This document shows positions 43,443 to 52,459 of a stretch of DNA of 64,000 bases, in pieces. The first letter of the stretch is position 1; each line of letters begins with the position of its first letter. Made by a program: the position numbers and the translations under genes. The notes under the pieces were generated by a model, which saw only the letters and a list, made by a program, of their open reading frames with translations, made no database searches and was not told the origin of the DNA. Source of the DNA: JACXVD01 sp020446665 (GTDB lineage Bacteria; Pseudomonadota; Alphaproteobacteria; Sphingomonadales; Sphingomonadaceae); NCBI GenBank assembly GCA_041396905.1, contig JAWKXQ010000009.1, positions 1 to 64,000 on the forward strand. Direction: 5' to 3'.

Positions 43443-44327
43443 TCAGAAAATCGGCAGGGGCAGGGCCCCGACCGCATCAATGCCGCCAACCGAAGCGAGA
43501 TAGTCTTCCTCGCTCGCGCCAACCATTTGCGCCTGCACGCTGGCCCAGTCGCCCGGATCCTTCGCCGCGCCGGTATAGGATTTGAACCAGCCCATGTCCC
43601 AGCCATAGGCAGGCGGCATGGAGGTGGGATGGGCGCCGCCCTTCGCCTCGGTCACGCCGGTGACGAAGCAACGTTCAAAGATATTGGCTTGGGCGTCTTC
43701 GGGATAGGCATCTTCCATCGCGGGAACGAGTTCTTCGCAGCTGACAAAGGCCTTGTCAGCGGCCTTGGCGAACCATTCGTCATAATAGGTGTCCGGCCCC
43801 AGTGCCTGCACATTGCCGCGATGATCGCAGCGGTGAACATGGATCAGCGCGGCATCCAGTTTCAGCGCAGGCATTGCGACCATCACTTCGCCATCTTCAT
43901 AGGGGGACTGCACGGTCTTGAGCCCGCCCAGTTCCACCAGATCGGTGCCCAGCCCCACGCGGGTGGGGAGGAAGGGTAGCTGGAAGGCAGCGGCCTTCAG
44001 CCCCCATTGGAACATGCCTTCATCCAGTTCGAGAATTTTGATCTGGCCCGCTTCGCGTGCCTTGCGGAACCATGGCTCCAGCGGGATCGCGTCGAGCGAG
44101 ACGAAAGCGAAGACCAGTTTCTTCACCTTGCCCGCGGCGCAGAGCATGCCGACATCCGGCCCGCCATAGGAAATAATGGTCAGGTCGGTGAGGTCAGAGC
44201 GCAGGATTTCCCGCACCAGCGCCATCGGCTTGCGCCGAGGGCCCCAGCCGCCAATGCCCAGCGTCATTCCGCTTTCGAGCTGGCCGACGATCTCGGCCGC
44301 ACTCATGCGTTTGTCTAGCCCGCTCAT
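43443..44327 (-). CDS. ipdA: IpdA-like CoA-transferase-fold alpha subunit
   Basis: 294 residues from the ATG at 44327. GMTLGIGGWGPRRKPMALVR is the N-terminal CoA-transferase motif. E103 in LELDEGMFQWGL probably equals the catalytic glutamate of Mycobacterium IpdA (Glu105 from memory). The AHPTSMPPAYGWDMGWFKSY tail is specific to this clade. With IpdB it should open ring C of COCHEA-CoA to give a linear acyl-CoA. Overlaps the extradiol dioxygenase stop by four bases. Confidence 0.88.
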   Translation of the reverse strand: MSGLDKRMSAAEIVGQLESGMTLGIGGWGPRRKPMALVREILRSDLTDLTIISYGGPDVGMLCAAGKVKKLVFAFVSLDAIPLEPWFRKAREAGQIKILELDEGMFQWGLKAAAFQLPFLPTRVGLGTDLVELGGLKTVQSPYEDGEVMVAMPALKLDAALIHVHRCDHRGNVQALGPDTYYDEWFAKAADKAFVSCEELVPAMEDAYPEDAQANIFERCFVTGVTEAKGGAHPTSMPPAYGWDMGWFKSYTGAAKDPGDWASVQAQMVGASEEDYLASVGGIDAVGALPLPIF

Positions 44328-45256
44328 TCGGCTGCCTCTGCTTTCTGTGCTTCTTCCATGGCATTCTGCCAGGCCCAGACATGCCCCCATTCGCTGGGCA
44401 TGGCATGAGCGGTGGCTTCCCAGTTTGCAGGGTCGATCTGCAGCGAGTCGCAGCCGATCTCCAGGTCGAAACCGCTCGGCGTCTGCATGTAGAAGCCCAG
44501 CGTTTCGTCATTCACATGGCGGCCCAGCGTGGCGCTTTCTGGCACATTGGCCATGCGCATCCGGTCATGGCATTTGCCGACATCGCTGAGATTTTCCATC
44601 TGCAGCATCAGATGGATGCAACGCGGCGGAACCTGCGGCATTTCGCCAAAGGCCACCGCGTGGTGGCGGGCATTATCCGCATGCATAAAGGCAAAGCGCA
44701 TGCCCGGTCCGGTCTGATCGGGCGAAAATTTGAATTCCGGCATATCCGTGTCGTGGAAGCCGACGACATCGTGATAGAAACCATGCATTGCGTCGAAATC
44801 GGGTGCGGCGAAGACTGCATGGCCCATGCCCATATCGCCGGTCACAAAGCCAGAGACACCCTTTGGCGAGACAAAGGCAACATCGTCCCTCGCTGCGCCG
44901 CAGCAGAATTCCAGCCCGTTGCCGGCCGGATCGCTGGTCGCGAAGAATGCCTCTACGCTGCGCGCAGCACAGGCGGCTGCATCGCCCCATTGTACGGGCT
45001 GACTGGCCTGTTCGATCCGCTCTGCCAGCGCATCGAGCGAGGCGCGGCTGTCCATCTCGTATCCGGCAGCGGCCAGACAATCCGCATGACTGCGCACAAT
45101 CCGGAACCGGAAAGGCCGATCATCAATGCGATACAGTGCCGCGCCATCGGCGCTCTGCCCGGCGGACATGACCCCCACCACATGGGTGAGATAGCGATCC
45201 CACGCCGCCGGATCGGCGGTTTCCACGATAACGTAACTCAGTTCCTTGATAGCCAT
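44324..45256 (-). CDS. Type I extradiol dioxygenase paralogue
   Basis: 310 residues. Two VOC modules; Fe ligands lie in GMGHAVFAAPDF (His), DNARHHAVAF (His-His) and GFDLEIG (Glu), and HVNDETLGFYMQTPSG is the active-site region. Same family as the enzyme at 21.7 kb but clearly diverged (MAIKELSYVIVETADPAAWD start). One of the two should be the HsaC/TesB enzyme of ring A; this copy is co-transcribed with ring C/D genes, whereas the hydrolase and HsaA paralogue are in the divergent operon. Different substituents on the catechol may explain two copies. Confidence 0.82.
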   Translation of the reverse strand: MAIKELSYVIVETADPAAWDRYLTHVVGVMSAGQSADGAALYRIDDRPFRFRIVRSHADCLAAAGYEMDSRASLDALAERIEQASQPVQWGDAAACAARSVEAFFATSDPAGNGLEFCCGAARDDVAFVSPKGVSGFVTGDMGMGHAVFAAPDFDAMHGFYHDVVGFHDTDMPEFKFSPDQTGPGMRFAFMHADNARHHAVAFGEMPQVPPRCIHLMLQMENLSDVGKCHDRMRMANVPESATLGRHVNDETLGFYMQTPSGFDLEIGCDSLQIDPANWEATAHAMPSEWGHVWAWQNAMEEAQKAEAAE

Positions 45257-45259
45257 GGG

Positions 45260-46015
45260 CTATCCTCCCTTGATCAGGTCGAGGAAGAGAGGGCGCTCAC
45301 CGCCCCCATCGACATTAAGCCAAGCGCCCGAGACATATTCGGACGCGTCAGAAGCAAGATATAGCACCGCCCGCGCGACATCTTCGCCCCGCGCCATGCG
45401 GCCCAGCGGCAGCGATGCGGCTACCCGCGCCTGCGCCTCGGCATCGCCATAGGTCGCATCGGTGTTTTCGGTTTCTGCCAGCCCGACAATGATTCCGTTC
45501 ACCCGGATATTGTCGGGCCCCCATTCCTGCGCCAGGCTCTTGGTTAAGCTCAGCAGGGCGGCCTTGGCCGCGCCATAAATGGCAGTGCCGGGGGAAGGGC
45601 GAATGCCCGAAACGCTGGCGATATTGATAATAGACCCGCTGCCGGAATCTTTCAGCTGGGTGTGCGCTGCGCGGGAGAGGAAATAAGGACCGAGGAAATT
45701 CAGCTTCGCAATGGCTTCCGCAAAGCGCGGACTGGCGGTGGCGGCATCGCTGGCGGGGGATCCCCCGGCATTGTTGACCACAATGTCCAGGCGCCCGTGT
45801 TGCTGTGCGACCTTTTCTACCAGAGCATCCACCGCATCGGGATCGCGCACATCCAGCGCGGCGAAGCTGACACCATCGGGCAGCGATTCGGGTTCTGATC
45901 GCGCACAGGCAATAACGCGGCAGCCTTGCTCCGCCAGTGCGGCAGAAATCGCACGACCCAACCCCCGGGTTCCCCCGGTGACAATGGCGACCTTGCCTTC
46001 CAGCCCGAAATTCAC
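45260..46015 (-). CDS. Short-chain dehydrogenase/reductase
   Basis: 251 residues, classical SDR: VTGGTRGLGRA cofactor loop, NNAGG, Ser in NIASVSGIRPS and Tyr/Lys in AIYGAAKAAL. First gene of the 19-gene minus-strand operon; its start faces island operator site 3. Likely a hydroxysteroid dehydrogenase, but the position oxidised cannot be told from sequence. Confidence 0.8.
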   Translation of the reverse strand: MNFGLEGKVAIVTGGTRGLGRAISAALAEQGCRVIACARSEPESLPDGVSFAALDVRDPDAVDALVEKVAQQHGRLDIVVNNAGGSPASDAATASPRFAEAIAKLNFLGPYFLSRAAHTQLKDSGSGSIINIASVSGIRPSPGTAIYGAAKAALLSLTKSLAQEWGPDNIRVNGIIVGLAETENTDATYGDAEAQARVAASLPLGRMARGEDVARAVLYLASDASEYVSGAWLNVDGGGERPLFLDLIKGG

Positions 46016-46107
46016 TTCTCTCTCCCCAGCCTGCTGCAGTGAATCAGTCGATCACTATGCTTGAAAAACCACATATCCAAAAGCAAATCGCTTTTCAATT
46101 GACGATT

Positions 46108-46137
46108 TGCGTAGATTATGGCAACCATTTTTACGAA
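46108..46137. promoter_or_regulatory. Island operator motif, site 3
   Basis: TGCGTA (46108-46113) and TACGAA (46132-46137), 18 bases apart, in the 171-base region between the two divergent major operons. A second inverted repeat, GCAAATCG at 46083 with CGATTTGC at 46103, overlaps its left half-site. Confidence 0.7.
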
Positions 46138-46186
46138 TTTAGATGGAATCGACACTCGGTCGGTCCACAAGGGAGAAGGCAGGGCA

Positions 46187-47401
46187 ATGGCTACCGTGGT
46201 TTCCATGCAGCAACAGGCTGGCGAAATTCCGACCCGTGACGAACTGGTTTCGCGGGCGCAGGCAATGATACCGACATTGAAGGCGCGGGCAAAGCAATGC
46301 ACCGCAGCGCGCAATGTGCCGGCGGAAACGATCGCCGAGATGAAGGCGGCGGGTTTCTTCCGTATCCTCCAGCCCAAGCGCTATGGCGGTTACGAGATGA
46401 ACCCCAATGTGTTCTTCGACGTGCAGAAACTGCTCGCTGAAGGCTGCATGTCCACGGGCTGGATGTATGGTGTGCTGGGGTGCCACCCCTATGAACTGGC
46501 GCTGTTTGACGACAAGGCACAGGCCGAGGTCTGGGGCGATAATAATGACATGCTCGTCTCCTCCACCTATCAGCCGGTCGGCAAGGTAGAGCCGGCCGAG
46601 GGCGGGTTCTATTTGTCGGGTCATTGGGGCTTCTCCACTGGCTCGGTCCATTGCGGCTGGGTGCTGCTGGGCGCGCTGGTGCCGCCGGCAGAAGAGGGCG
46701 GCGCGCCCGATATGCGCACTTTCCTGCTCCCGCGCTCAGATTACGAGATTCTGGAGGATGAATGGCATGTCTTTGGCCTGCAGGGCACGGGCAGCCACGG
46801 GATCAAGGTGGATCGCGTCTTTGTTCCGGATTATCGCACGCACCGCGCGGTGGAAGGGTTCCTGTGCCAGAATCCTGGGCAGGAACTGAATGACGGCCCG
46901 CTGTACTCGCTGCCTTGGGCGCAGGTCTTTGTCCGTTCCGTCTCTACAGCTTGTTTCGGCGGGCTGCGCGCGGCGACCAATGCCGCGATGAACATTATGG
47001 AATCGCGCATTTCCACCAATACGGGCAAGGCGTCCAAGGCCGATCCGATGCTGCATGCCGCGATTGCCAGGTCCATTGCCCAGCAGCAGGAAATGGAAGC
47101 GACGCTGCGCAGCACGTTTGACGATTTGATGGCGATTGCCGAAGCGGGCGAGCCGATCCCGATGGATAAGCGCGCTCTCTATGCCTATAACAGCTCCACC
47201 GTGGCGCGCCGTTGTGCCGAACTGGCCGATGGCATGATGCAATTGCTCGGTGGCCGGGCGATCTACACCAGTAGCGAGATTATTCAGCCCTGGCTCGATC
47301 TGCATGCGGCCCGCGCCCATGTCGCCAATGATCCGAGCAACCGCACTTTTGACGTGATCGGAACCCGGCTGGGCCAGGAACCGACCTTCACTTTCCTCTG
47401 A
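46187..47401 (+). CDS. Flavin-dependent monooxygenase, HsaA-like (paralogue 2)
   Basis: 404 residues from the ATG at 46187, preceded by GGGAGAAGG; an in-frame ATG at 46118 would overlap the operator. Same family as the HsaA-like enzyme at 22.7 kb (FFRILQPKRYGGYEMNP, LSGHWGFSTGSVHCGW, WLDLHAARAHVANDPS) but clearly diverged. First gene of the operon with the meta-cleavage hydrolase and HsaE/G/F. Each copy may act with one of the two extradiol enzymes, or on different phenols. It needs reduced flavin, probably from the reductase at 27.1 kb. Confidence 0.82.
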   Translation: MATVVSMQQQAGEIPTRDELVSRAQAMIPTLKARAKQCTAARNVPAETIAEMKAAGFFRILQPKRYGGYEMNPNVFFDVQKLLAEGCMSTGWMYGVLGCHPYELALFDDKAQAEVWGDNNDMLVSSTYQPVGKVEPAEGGFYLSGHWGFSTGSVHCGWVLLGALVPPAEEGGAPDMRTFLLPRSDYEILEDEWHVFGLQGTGSHGIKVDRVFVPDYRTHRAVEGFLCQNPGQELNDGPLYSLPWAQVFVRSVSTACFGGLRAATNAAMNIMESRISTNTGKASKADPMLHAAIARSIAQQQEMEATLRSTFDDLMAIAEAGEPIPMDKRALYAYNSSTVARRCAELADGMMQLLGGRAIYTSSEIIQPWLDLHAARAHVANDPSNRTFDVIGTRLGQEPTFTFL

Positions 47402-47412
47402 TTGGGGCTGAC

Positions 47413-48237
47413 ATGGCAGAGCTTGCACGCACGACCTATCGGGTTGAGGGCGGTTACGACATCCATCTGGCGGAAACGGGCAGCGGCGATGCTGTGGTAT
47501 TCCTGCATGGCAGTGGACCGGGCGCATCGGGGGCGAGCAATTTTCGCCAGAACATCGATGCCTTTGTCGCCGCTGGTTATCGCGTCATCCTGCCTGACCT
47601 GATCGGTTATGGTGCGTCGTCGAAGCCGGAAGGGATCGACTACACGCTCGATCTGTTCACGCACACCGTGCGCGATGCCTTGCGCCAGCACGGGGTGGAG
47701 CGGGCGCATCTGGTCGGCAATTCGCTGGGCGGAGCCATCGCTATCCAGATGGCGTTGGAAGAGCCAGACTTCGTGCAGTCGATGGTGCTGATGGCTCCGG
47801 GAGCCGTGGCGGAACAGGCCAGCTACTTCACCATGCCGGGCATCGCCAAGATGAAGAGCGATTTCGGATCGCCCGATTTCTCGCTGGATCAGCAACGCGG
47901 GCTGGTTACCAATCTGCTCCATCCTGACTGGGCGGACCGCATTCCCGAAAAGCTGGTGGCCGAACGCTATGAAGTGGCGCGCACGCAGCCCAAGGATGTG
48001 CTGGCACGGATGAAGACGCCCAATCTTGGCCTGCGCTTGCATGAACTGACCGGACCGATTTTCGTGATGTGGGGGCTGAATGACGAATTCTGCCCGGAAA
48101 GCCATTCGCGGCTGTTTCTGGATGCCTGCCCCAATGTGCGCTGCGTGATCTTTGCCCGCACCGGCCATTGGGTGCAGGTGGAACGCGCTGAAGAATTCAA
48201 CCGCTACGCAACAGAGTTCCTGCATGAGCAAGGCTGA
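47413..48237 (+). CDS. hsaD: Meta-cleavage product hydrolase, HsaD-like
   Basis: 274 residues, alpha/beta hydrolase. HGSGPGASGASNFRQNIDAF is the oxyanion loop of C-C bond hydrolases, the nucleophile is S104 (GNSLGG), the acid D224 (GLNDEFCPE) and the base H252 (TGHWVQVE). HsaD/BphD enzymes split the meta-cleavage product of the extradiol step; in the steroid pathway they release HIP and 2-hydroxyhexa-2,4-dienoate. Stop overlaps the hydratase start by 14 bases. Confidence 0.88.
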   Translation: MAELARTTYRVEGGYDIHLAETGSGDAVVFLHGSGPGASGASNFRQNIDAFVAAGYRVILPDLIGYGASSKPEGIDYTLDLFTHTVRDALRQHGVERAHLVGNSLGGAIAIQMALEEPDFVQSMVLMAPGAVAEQASYFTMPGIAKMKSDFGSPDFSLDQQRGLVTNLLHPDWADRIPEKLVAERYEVARTQPKDVLARMKTPNLGLRLHELTGPIFVMWGLNDEFCPESHSRLFLDACPNVRCVIFARTGHWVQVERAEEFNRYATEFLHEQG

Positions 48238-49000
48238 GACATATGGCGCGGCGCTGTATGACGCGCTGCGGCAGCGTGAAGTGATCGCGCCGCTGGTGGA
48301 GCAGGACAGCGCTCTGACCATCGATGATGCCTATGCCATCAGTCTGGATTTCCTCGTCCGCCGTCAGCAGGATGGTGAGCGTGTGGTGGGCAAAAAGATC
48401 GGTGTCACCAGTAAGGCTGTGCAGGACATGCTGGGCGTGCATCAGCCCGATTTCGGTTTTCTGACCGACTGGATGCACGTTCATGGCGATATTGATGTGG
48501 ATGCGATGGGGCTGATCGCCCCGCGCGCTGAGGCGGAGATTGCCTTCATCCTGAAAGACAGCCTTAACGGCCCCGGCATCACGCCGCAGGATGTGATCGC
48601 TGCGACAGAAAGCATCGCCCCCTGTTTCGAGATCGTGGACAGCCGCATCCGGGACTGGAACATCTCCATTGTCGATACAGTGGCGGATAATGCGAGTTGC
48701 GGTGTCTTTTTGCTGGGTGAGGCACGCGCTGATCCGCGCGCGCATGATTTGCCTGGTCTGCATGTCACTGTGACCAAGAACGGCGCGCCCCTGTCCGAAG
48801 GCTATGGCCATGCGGTGCAGGGTGATCCGGCCATGGCCGTGGCCTGGCTGGCCAATACGCTGGGCGCCTATGGCGTAACGCTGGATGCGGGCGACATCAT
48901 CCTGTCCGGCTCCATCGTCCCGCTGGAACCGGCGGCGAAGGGTGACCGGTTTGAAATGACGCTGCACGGGATCGGCAGCTGCACCGCCAATTTTGTTTGA
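48224..49000 (+). CDS. hsaE: 2-Hydroxydienoate hydratase, HsaE-like
   Basis: 258 residues, ATG at 48224 inside the end of hsaD. MhpD/BphH family: GERVVGKKIGVTSKAVQDML, PRAEAEIAFILK metal-binding acids, APCFEIVDSRIRDW and DNASCGVFLLG. It hydrates 2-hydroxyhexa-2,4-dienoate to 4-hydroxy-2-oxohexanoate. Followed by the acylating dehydrogenase and aldolase, the standard lower meta pathway. Confidence 0.88.
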   Translation: MSKAETYGAALYDALRQREVIAPLVEQDSALTIDDAYAISLDFLVRRQQDGERVVGKKIGVTSKAVQDMLGVHQPDFGFLTDWMHVHGDIDVDAMGLIAPRAEAEIAFILKDSLNGPGITPQDVIAATESIAPCFEIVDSRIRDWNISIVDTVADNASCGVFLLGEARADPRAHDLPGLHVTVTKNGAPLSEGYGHAVQGDPAMAVAWLANTLGAYGVTLDAGDIILSGSIVPLEPAAKGDRFEMTLHGIGSCTANFV

Positions 49001-49010
49001 AAGGAAGACC

Positions 49011-49937
49011 ATGTCAAAAGTGAAGGCTGCCATCATCGGCTCGGGCAATATCGGTACCGATCTGATGATGAAGATGATCAAATATCCGCAGAATATGGAA
49101 CTAGCGGCGGTGGTCGGCATTGATCCGGCCAGTGAAGGGCTGGCCATGGCGCGCGAACATGGCATCGCCACCACCCATGAGGGGATCGAAGGGCTGAAGC
49201 AGCTGCCTTGCTACAAGGATATCGGCATCGCCTTTGATGCAACCAGTGCCTATGCGCACGAACTGCATGACGAAGCCCTGCGGGCTGACGGCATTCGCGT
49301 GGTCGATCTGACGCCAGCCGCGATTGGGCCCTTTACAGTGCCGCCTGTCAATATGGAGGCCCATCTCGACGCGCCCAATGTCAATATGGTCACATGCGGC
49401 GGGCAGGCCACGATCCCGATGGTTGCGGCGGTCAGCCAGGTGGCGAAAGTGCATTATGCGGAAATCGTCGCTTCGGTATCTTCGCGCTCGGCCGGGCCGG
49501 GCACACGCGCCAATATTGATGAATTCACCCGCACCACCGCCCGCGCCATCGAAGCAGTAGGTGGCGCGACGCGGGGCAAGGCGATCATCGTCCTCAACCC
49601 AGCTGAGCCGCCGATGATCATGCGCGATACTGTGTTCACTCTTTCCGAAGGGGCAGATGAAGATGCCATCCGCGCTTCTGTGGAGGCGATGGTGGCCAGG
49701 GTGCAGGCCTATGTCCCCGGCTACCGGCTGAAGCAGCAGGTCCAGTTTGAACGCTTTGGCGATAACAACCCGCTGAAAATTCCGGGCCAAGGCGAATTTA
49801 CCGGGATCAAGACCATGATCCTGCTCGAAGTAGAGGGGGCAGGGGACTATCTGCCCAGCTATTCCGGCAATCTCGACATCATGACCGCTGCGGCCAAGGC
49901 CACTGGCGAACTGATCGCGGAAAGGATTGCGGCATGA
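49011..49937 (+). CDS. hsaG: Acylating aldehyde dehydrogenase, HsaG/BphJ-like
   Basis: 308 residues from the ATG at 49011 (GAAAGGAAG site). Rossmann loop GSGNIG at 10-15 and nucleophile C129 (VTCGGQATIP). NAD-dependent, CoA-acylating; in the steroid pathway it turns propanal into propanoyl-CoA. It forms a channelling complex with the aldolase encoded just after it (four-base overlap). Confidence 0.9.
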   Translation: MSKVKAAIIGSGNIGTDLMMKMIKYPQNMELAAVVGIDPASEGLAMAREHGIATTHEGIEGLKQLPCYKDIGIAFDATSAYAHELHDEALRADGIRVVDLTPAAIGPFTVPPVNMEAHLDAPNVNMVTCGGQATIPMVAAVSQVAKVHYAEIVASVSSRSAGPGTRANIDEFTRTTARAIEAVGGATRGKAIIVLNPAEPPMIMRDTVFTLSEGADEDAIRASVEAMVARVQAYVPGYRLKQQVQFERFGDNNPLKIPGQGEFTGIKTMILLEVEGAGDYLPSYSGNLDIMTAAAKATGELIAERIAA

Positions 49938-50971
49938 GCACCTTCAACGTCGAAGCGGGCGACAAGCTCTATATTCAGGACGTGACCCTGCGTGACGGGA
50001 TGCATGCCATTCGTCACATGTATGGCATCGACCACGTGCGCGATATTGCCGCTGCACTGGATCGGGCCGGGGTGGACGCCATCGAGGTTGCCCATGGCGA
50101 TGGCCTGTCAGGCATGAGCTTCAACTATGGCTTTGGCGCGCATACCGATTGGGAATGGCTGGAGGCGGTGGCCGATGTGCTGACCAAGACCGTCCTGACC
50201 ACGCTGATCCTGCCCGGTGTCGGTACAGTGGAGGAACTGCGCCGCGCCTATGACATAGGCGTGCGCTCCGTGCGTGTGGCGACCCATTGCACAGAAGCTG
50301 ACGTCAGCAAGCAGCATATCGGCATTGCCCGCGATCTGGGGATGGATGTCTCCGGCTTTCTGATGATGAGCCACATGATCGACGCAGAGGCTCTGGCGCA
50401 GCAGGCGTTGCTGATGGAAAGCTATGGCGCGCAATGCGTCTATGTCACTGACAGTGGTGGCGCGCTCGATATGGATGGGGTGCAGGCGCGGCTGCGCGCC
50501 TATGACAAGGTGCTGAAGCCGGAAACACAGCGCGGCATTCACGCGCATCACAATCTATCGCTGGGGGTGGCCAATTCGATTGTGGCGGCGCAGGAAGGCG
50601 CGGTGCGGATTGACGCATCACTGGCTGGCATGGGCGCCGGGGCAGGCAATGCACCGCTGGAAGTGTTCATCGCTGCGGCAGACCGCAAGGGTTGGAACCA
50701 TGGCTGCGATGTGATGGCGCTGATGGATGCGGCAGAGGACCTTGTCCGTCCGCTGCAGGATCGCCCGGTGCGGGTGGACCGTGAAACGCTCAGCCTGGGT
50801 TATGCCGGGGTCTATTCCAGCTTCCTGCGCCATGCGGAAAAGGCAGCGGAGGATTATGGCCTCGATACACGCGCCATTCTGGTCGAGCTGGGCCGTCGCA
50901 AGATGGTGGGCGGGCAGGAAGACATGATTGTCGATGTCGCGCTCGATATGCTGAAAGCACAGGAAGGCTGA
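49934..50971 (+). CDS. hsaF: 4-Hydroxy-2-oxo acid aldolase, HsaF/BphI-like
   Basis: 345 residues, DRE-TIM barrel. QDVTLRDGMHA holds R20, D21 and H24; the metal-binding H203 and H205 are in GIHAHHNLSLG. C-terminal communication domain with GYAGVYSSFLRHAEKAAEDY. It cleaves 4-hydroxy-2-oxohexanoate to pyruvate and propanal, with the aldehyde passed to HsaG. Overlaps hsaG by four bases. Confidence 0.9.
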   Translation: MSTFNVEAGDKLYIQDVTLRDGMHAIRHMYGIDHVRDIAAALDRAGVDAIEVAHGDGLSGMSFNYGFGAHTDWEWLEAVADVLTKTVLTTLILPGVGTVEELRRAYDIGVRSVRVATHCTEADVSKQHIGIARDLGMDVSGFLMMSHMIDAEALAQQALLMESYGAQCVYVTDSGGALDMDGVQARLRAYDKVLKPETQRGIHAHHNLSLGVANSIVAAQEGAVRIDASLAGMGAGAGNAPLEVFIAAADRKGWNHGCDVMALMDAAEDLVRPLQDRPVRVDRETLSLGYAGVYSSFLRHAEKAAEDYGLDTRAILVELGRRKMVGGQEDMIVDVALDMLKAQEG

Positions 50972-50975
50972 GGCC

Positions 50976-52436
50976 ATGGCCGAAATCTCGCTGCATCGCC
51001 CCTATCCGGCCAGCGAGGTTGCCAGCTGGGATTTTGAAACCGATGTGGCGGTCATCGGCTTTGGCGCGGCCGGGGCCAGCGCTGCCATAGAAGCGGCCAG
51101 TGCAGGCGCGCAGGTGATGCTGTTTGAACGCAATTCGGGCAGCGGTGGGGCATCGGGCCTATCGGGCGGGGAAATCTACCTTGGCGGCAATGGCGGTACG
51201 GATGCCCAGCGCGCTGCTGGCTTTGAAGACAGCACAGAGGATTTTGAAGCCTATCTCAAGGCTGCCGGTGGCCCCTGCGCCAATGATACGAAATGTGCGC
51301 TTTATGCACGTGAAGCGCTGAACCATTATGCATGGCTGAAAGCGCAGGGCGTGCCCTATCGCGGCAATTATCTGCCCGGCAAGCTGATCGAGCCGACGGA
51401 CGATTCCACGCTGATCTGGTCTGGCAGCGAGGCGGCTGCGCCCTTCTGCAATATCGCCAGACCGGCCCCGCGCGGCCATGTGATTCAGCATATGGGCTGG
51501 GGCGGGGGCAGGCCGCTGGTCGATATTCTGGAAGCAAGAGCGCGCGAACTGGGCGTGGAGGTCGTGGTCGATGCTCGCGCGCTGGCGCTGGTCAGCGATG
51601 GCGAGCGGATTGTCGGCGCGGTGATGCGGATTGATAACCAGCCGCGCTTTGTCTGCGCGCACAAGGGTGTGGTGCTGGCAACCGGCGGCTTCGTGATGAA
51701 CGAGGAAATGCGCCGCAAACATTGCCCGCAAACCTTCCGCATCAATGATCCGATTGGTGATCAGGATGATGGCAGCGGTATTCTGATGGGTGTCGGCGCG
51801 GGCGGCGAAGCGGTGCATATGGACCAGTTCTTCACGACCTGTCCATGGACTATGCCGGCTGAGCAGGCGCATGGCGTGTTTGTGAATGTGCAGGGCCAGC
51901 GCTTCATCAACGAGGATTGCTATCACGGGCGGGTCAGCCGCTGTGCGGTCGATCAGCCGGGAGGCAAGGTCTATCTGCTGCTCGACAGTGCGCATTTCAG
52001 TCAGCCTGCCGATTTCGCGCGCACGCCGATTGTGGCGACGGGCGAGAGCTGGGAAGAGGTGGAAGGCGAGCTGGAAATGCAAGCTGGTACGCTGGCGGCG
52101 ATGATGGAATTCTACAACCGCCATGCGCGCGAAGGGCGGGATCCGCTGTTTGACAAGCGCGAGCCGATCCTCGTGCCACTGGATCAGGGGCCATTCGTCG
52201 CGCTGGAGCTCAATTTCGAGACCAGCTATTTCAGCTTCTTCACTCTGGGCGGATTGCACACATCAACCGATGGCGAAGTGCTGAACCCCGCAGGCGCGCC
52301 GGTCCCGGGCCTGTTCGCAGCCGGTCGCTGTACCCACGGCCTGCCCGCATGGGGGCATGGCTACAGCTCCGGACTCAGCCTTGCGGACTGTACATTTTTC
52401 GGGCGGCAGGCGGGGCGGGCGGCTGCCCATGGCTGA
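50976..52436 (+). CDS. KstD/Kst4D-family FAD-dependent steroid dehydrogenase
   Basis: 486 residues. FAD-binding AVIGFGAAGASAAIEAAS, the GASGLSGGEIYLGGN segment, VLATGGFVMNEEMR and a C-terminal GRCTHGLPAWGHGYSSGLSL fit the fumarate reductase/KstD superfamily. Its length and sequence are closer to 3-ketosteroid delta4(5alpha)-dehydrogenase than to KstD proper, which is encoded at 58.3 kb. Acts on an A-ring double bond, perhaps for 5alpha- or 5beta-reduced steroids. Last gene of this plus-strand operon. Confidence 0.75.
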   Translation: MAEISLHRPYPASEVASWDFETDVAVIGFGAAGASAAIEAASAGAQVMLFERNSGSGGASGLSGGEIYLGGNGGTDAQRAAGFEDSTEDFEAYLKAAGGPCANDTKCALYAREALNHYAWLKAQGVPYRGNYLPGKLIEPTDDSTLIWSGSEAAAPFCNIARPAPRGHVIQHMGWGGGRPLVDILEARARELGVEVVVDARALALVSDGERIVGAVMRIDNQPRFVCAHKGVVLATGGFVMNEEMRRKHCPQTFRINDPIGDQDDGSGILMGVGAGGEAVHMDQFFTTCPWTMPAEQAHGVFVNVQGQRFINEDCYHGRVSRCAVDQPGGKVYLLLDSAHFSQPADFARTPIVATGESWEEVEGELEMQAGTLAAMMEFYNRHAREGRDPLFDKREPILVPLDQGPFVALELNFETSYFSFFTLGGLHTSTDGEVLNPAGAPVPGLFAAGRCTHGLPAWGHGYSSGLSLADCTFFGRQAGRAAAHG

Positions 52437-52459
52437 TGCATGGGCGGGTGTGCGTGAAT

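Noticed and set aside
39757..43979. Several 380-460-codon plus-strand frames opposite the crotonase, IpdC and IpdA/B genes
   Set aside because: All are antisense to recognised genes and have His/Ala/Gly-rich shadow composition.
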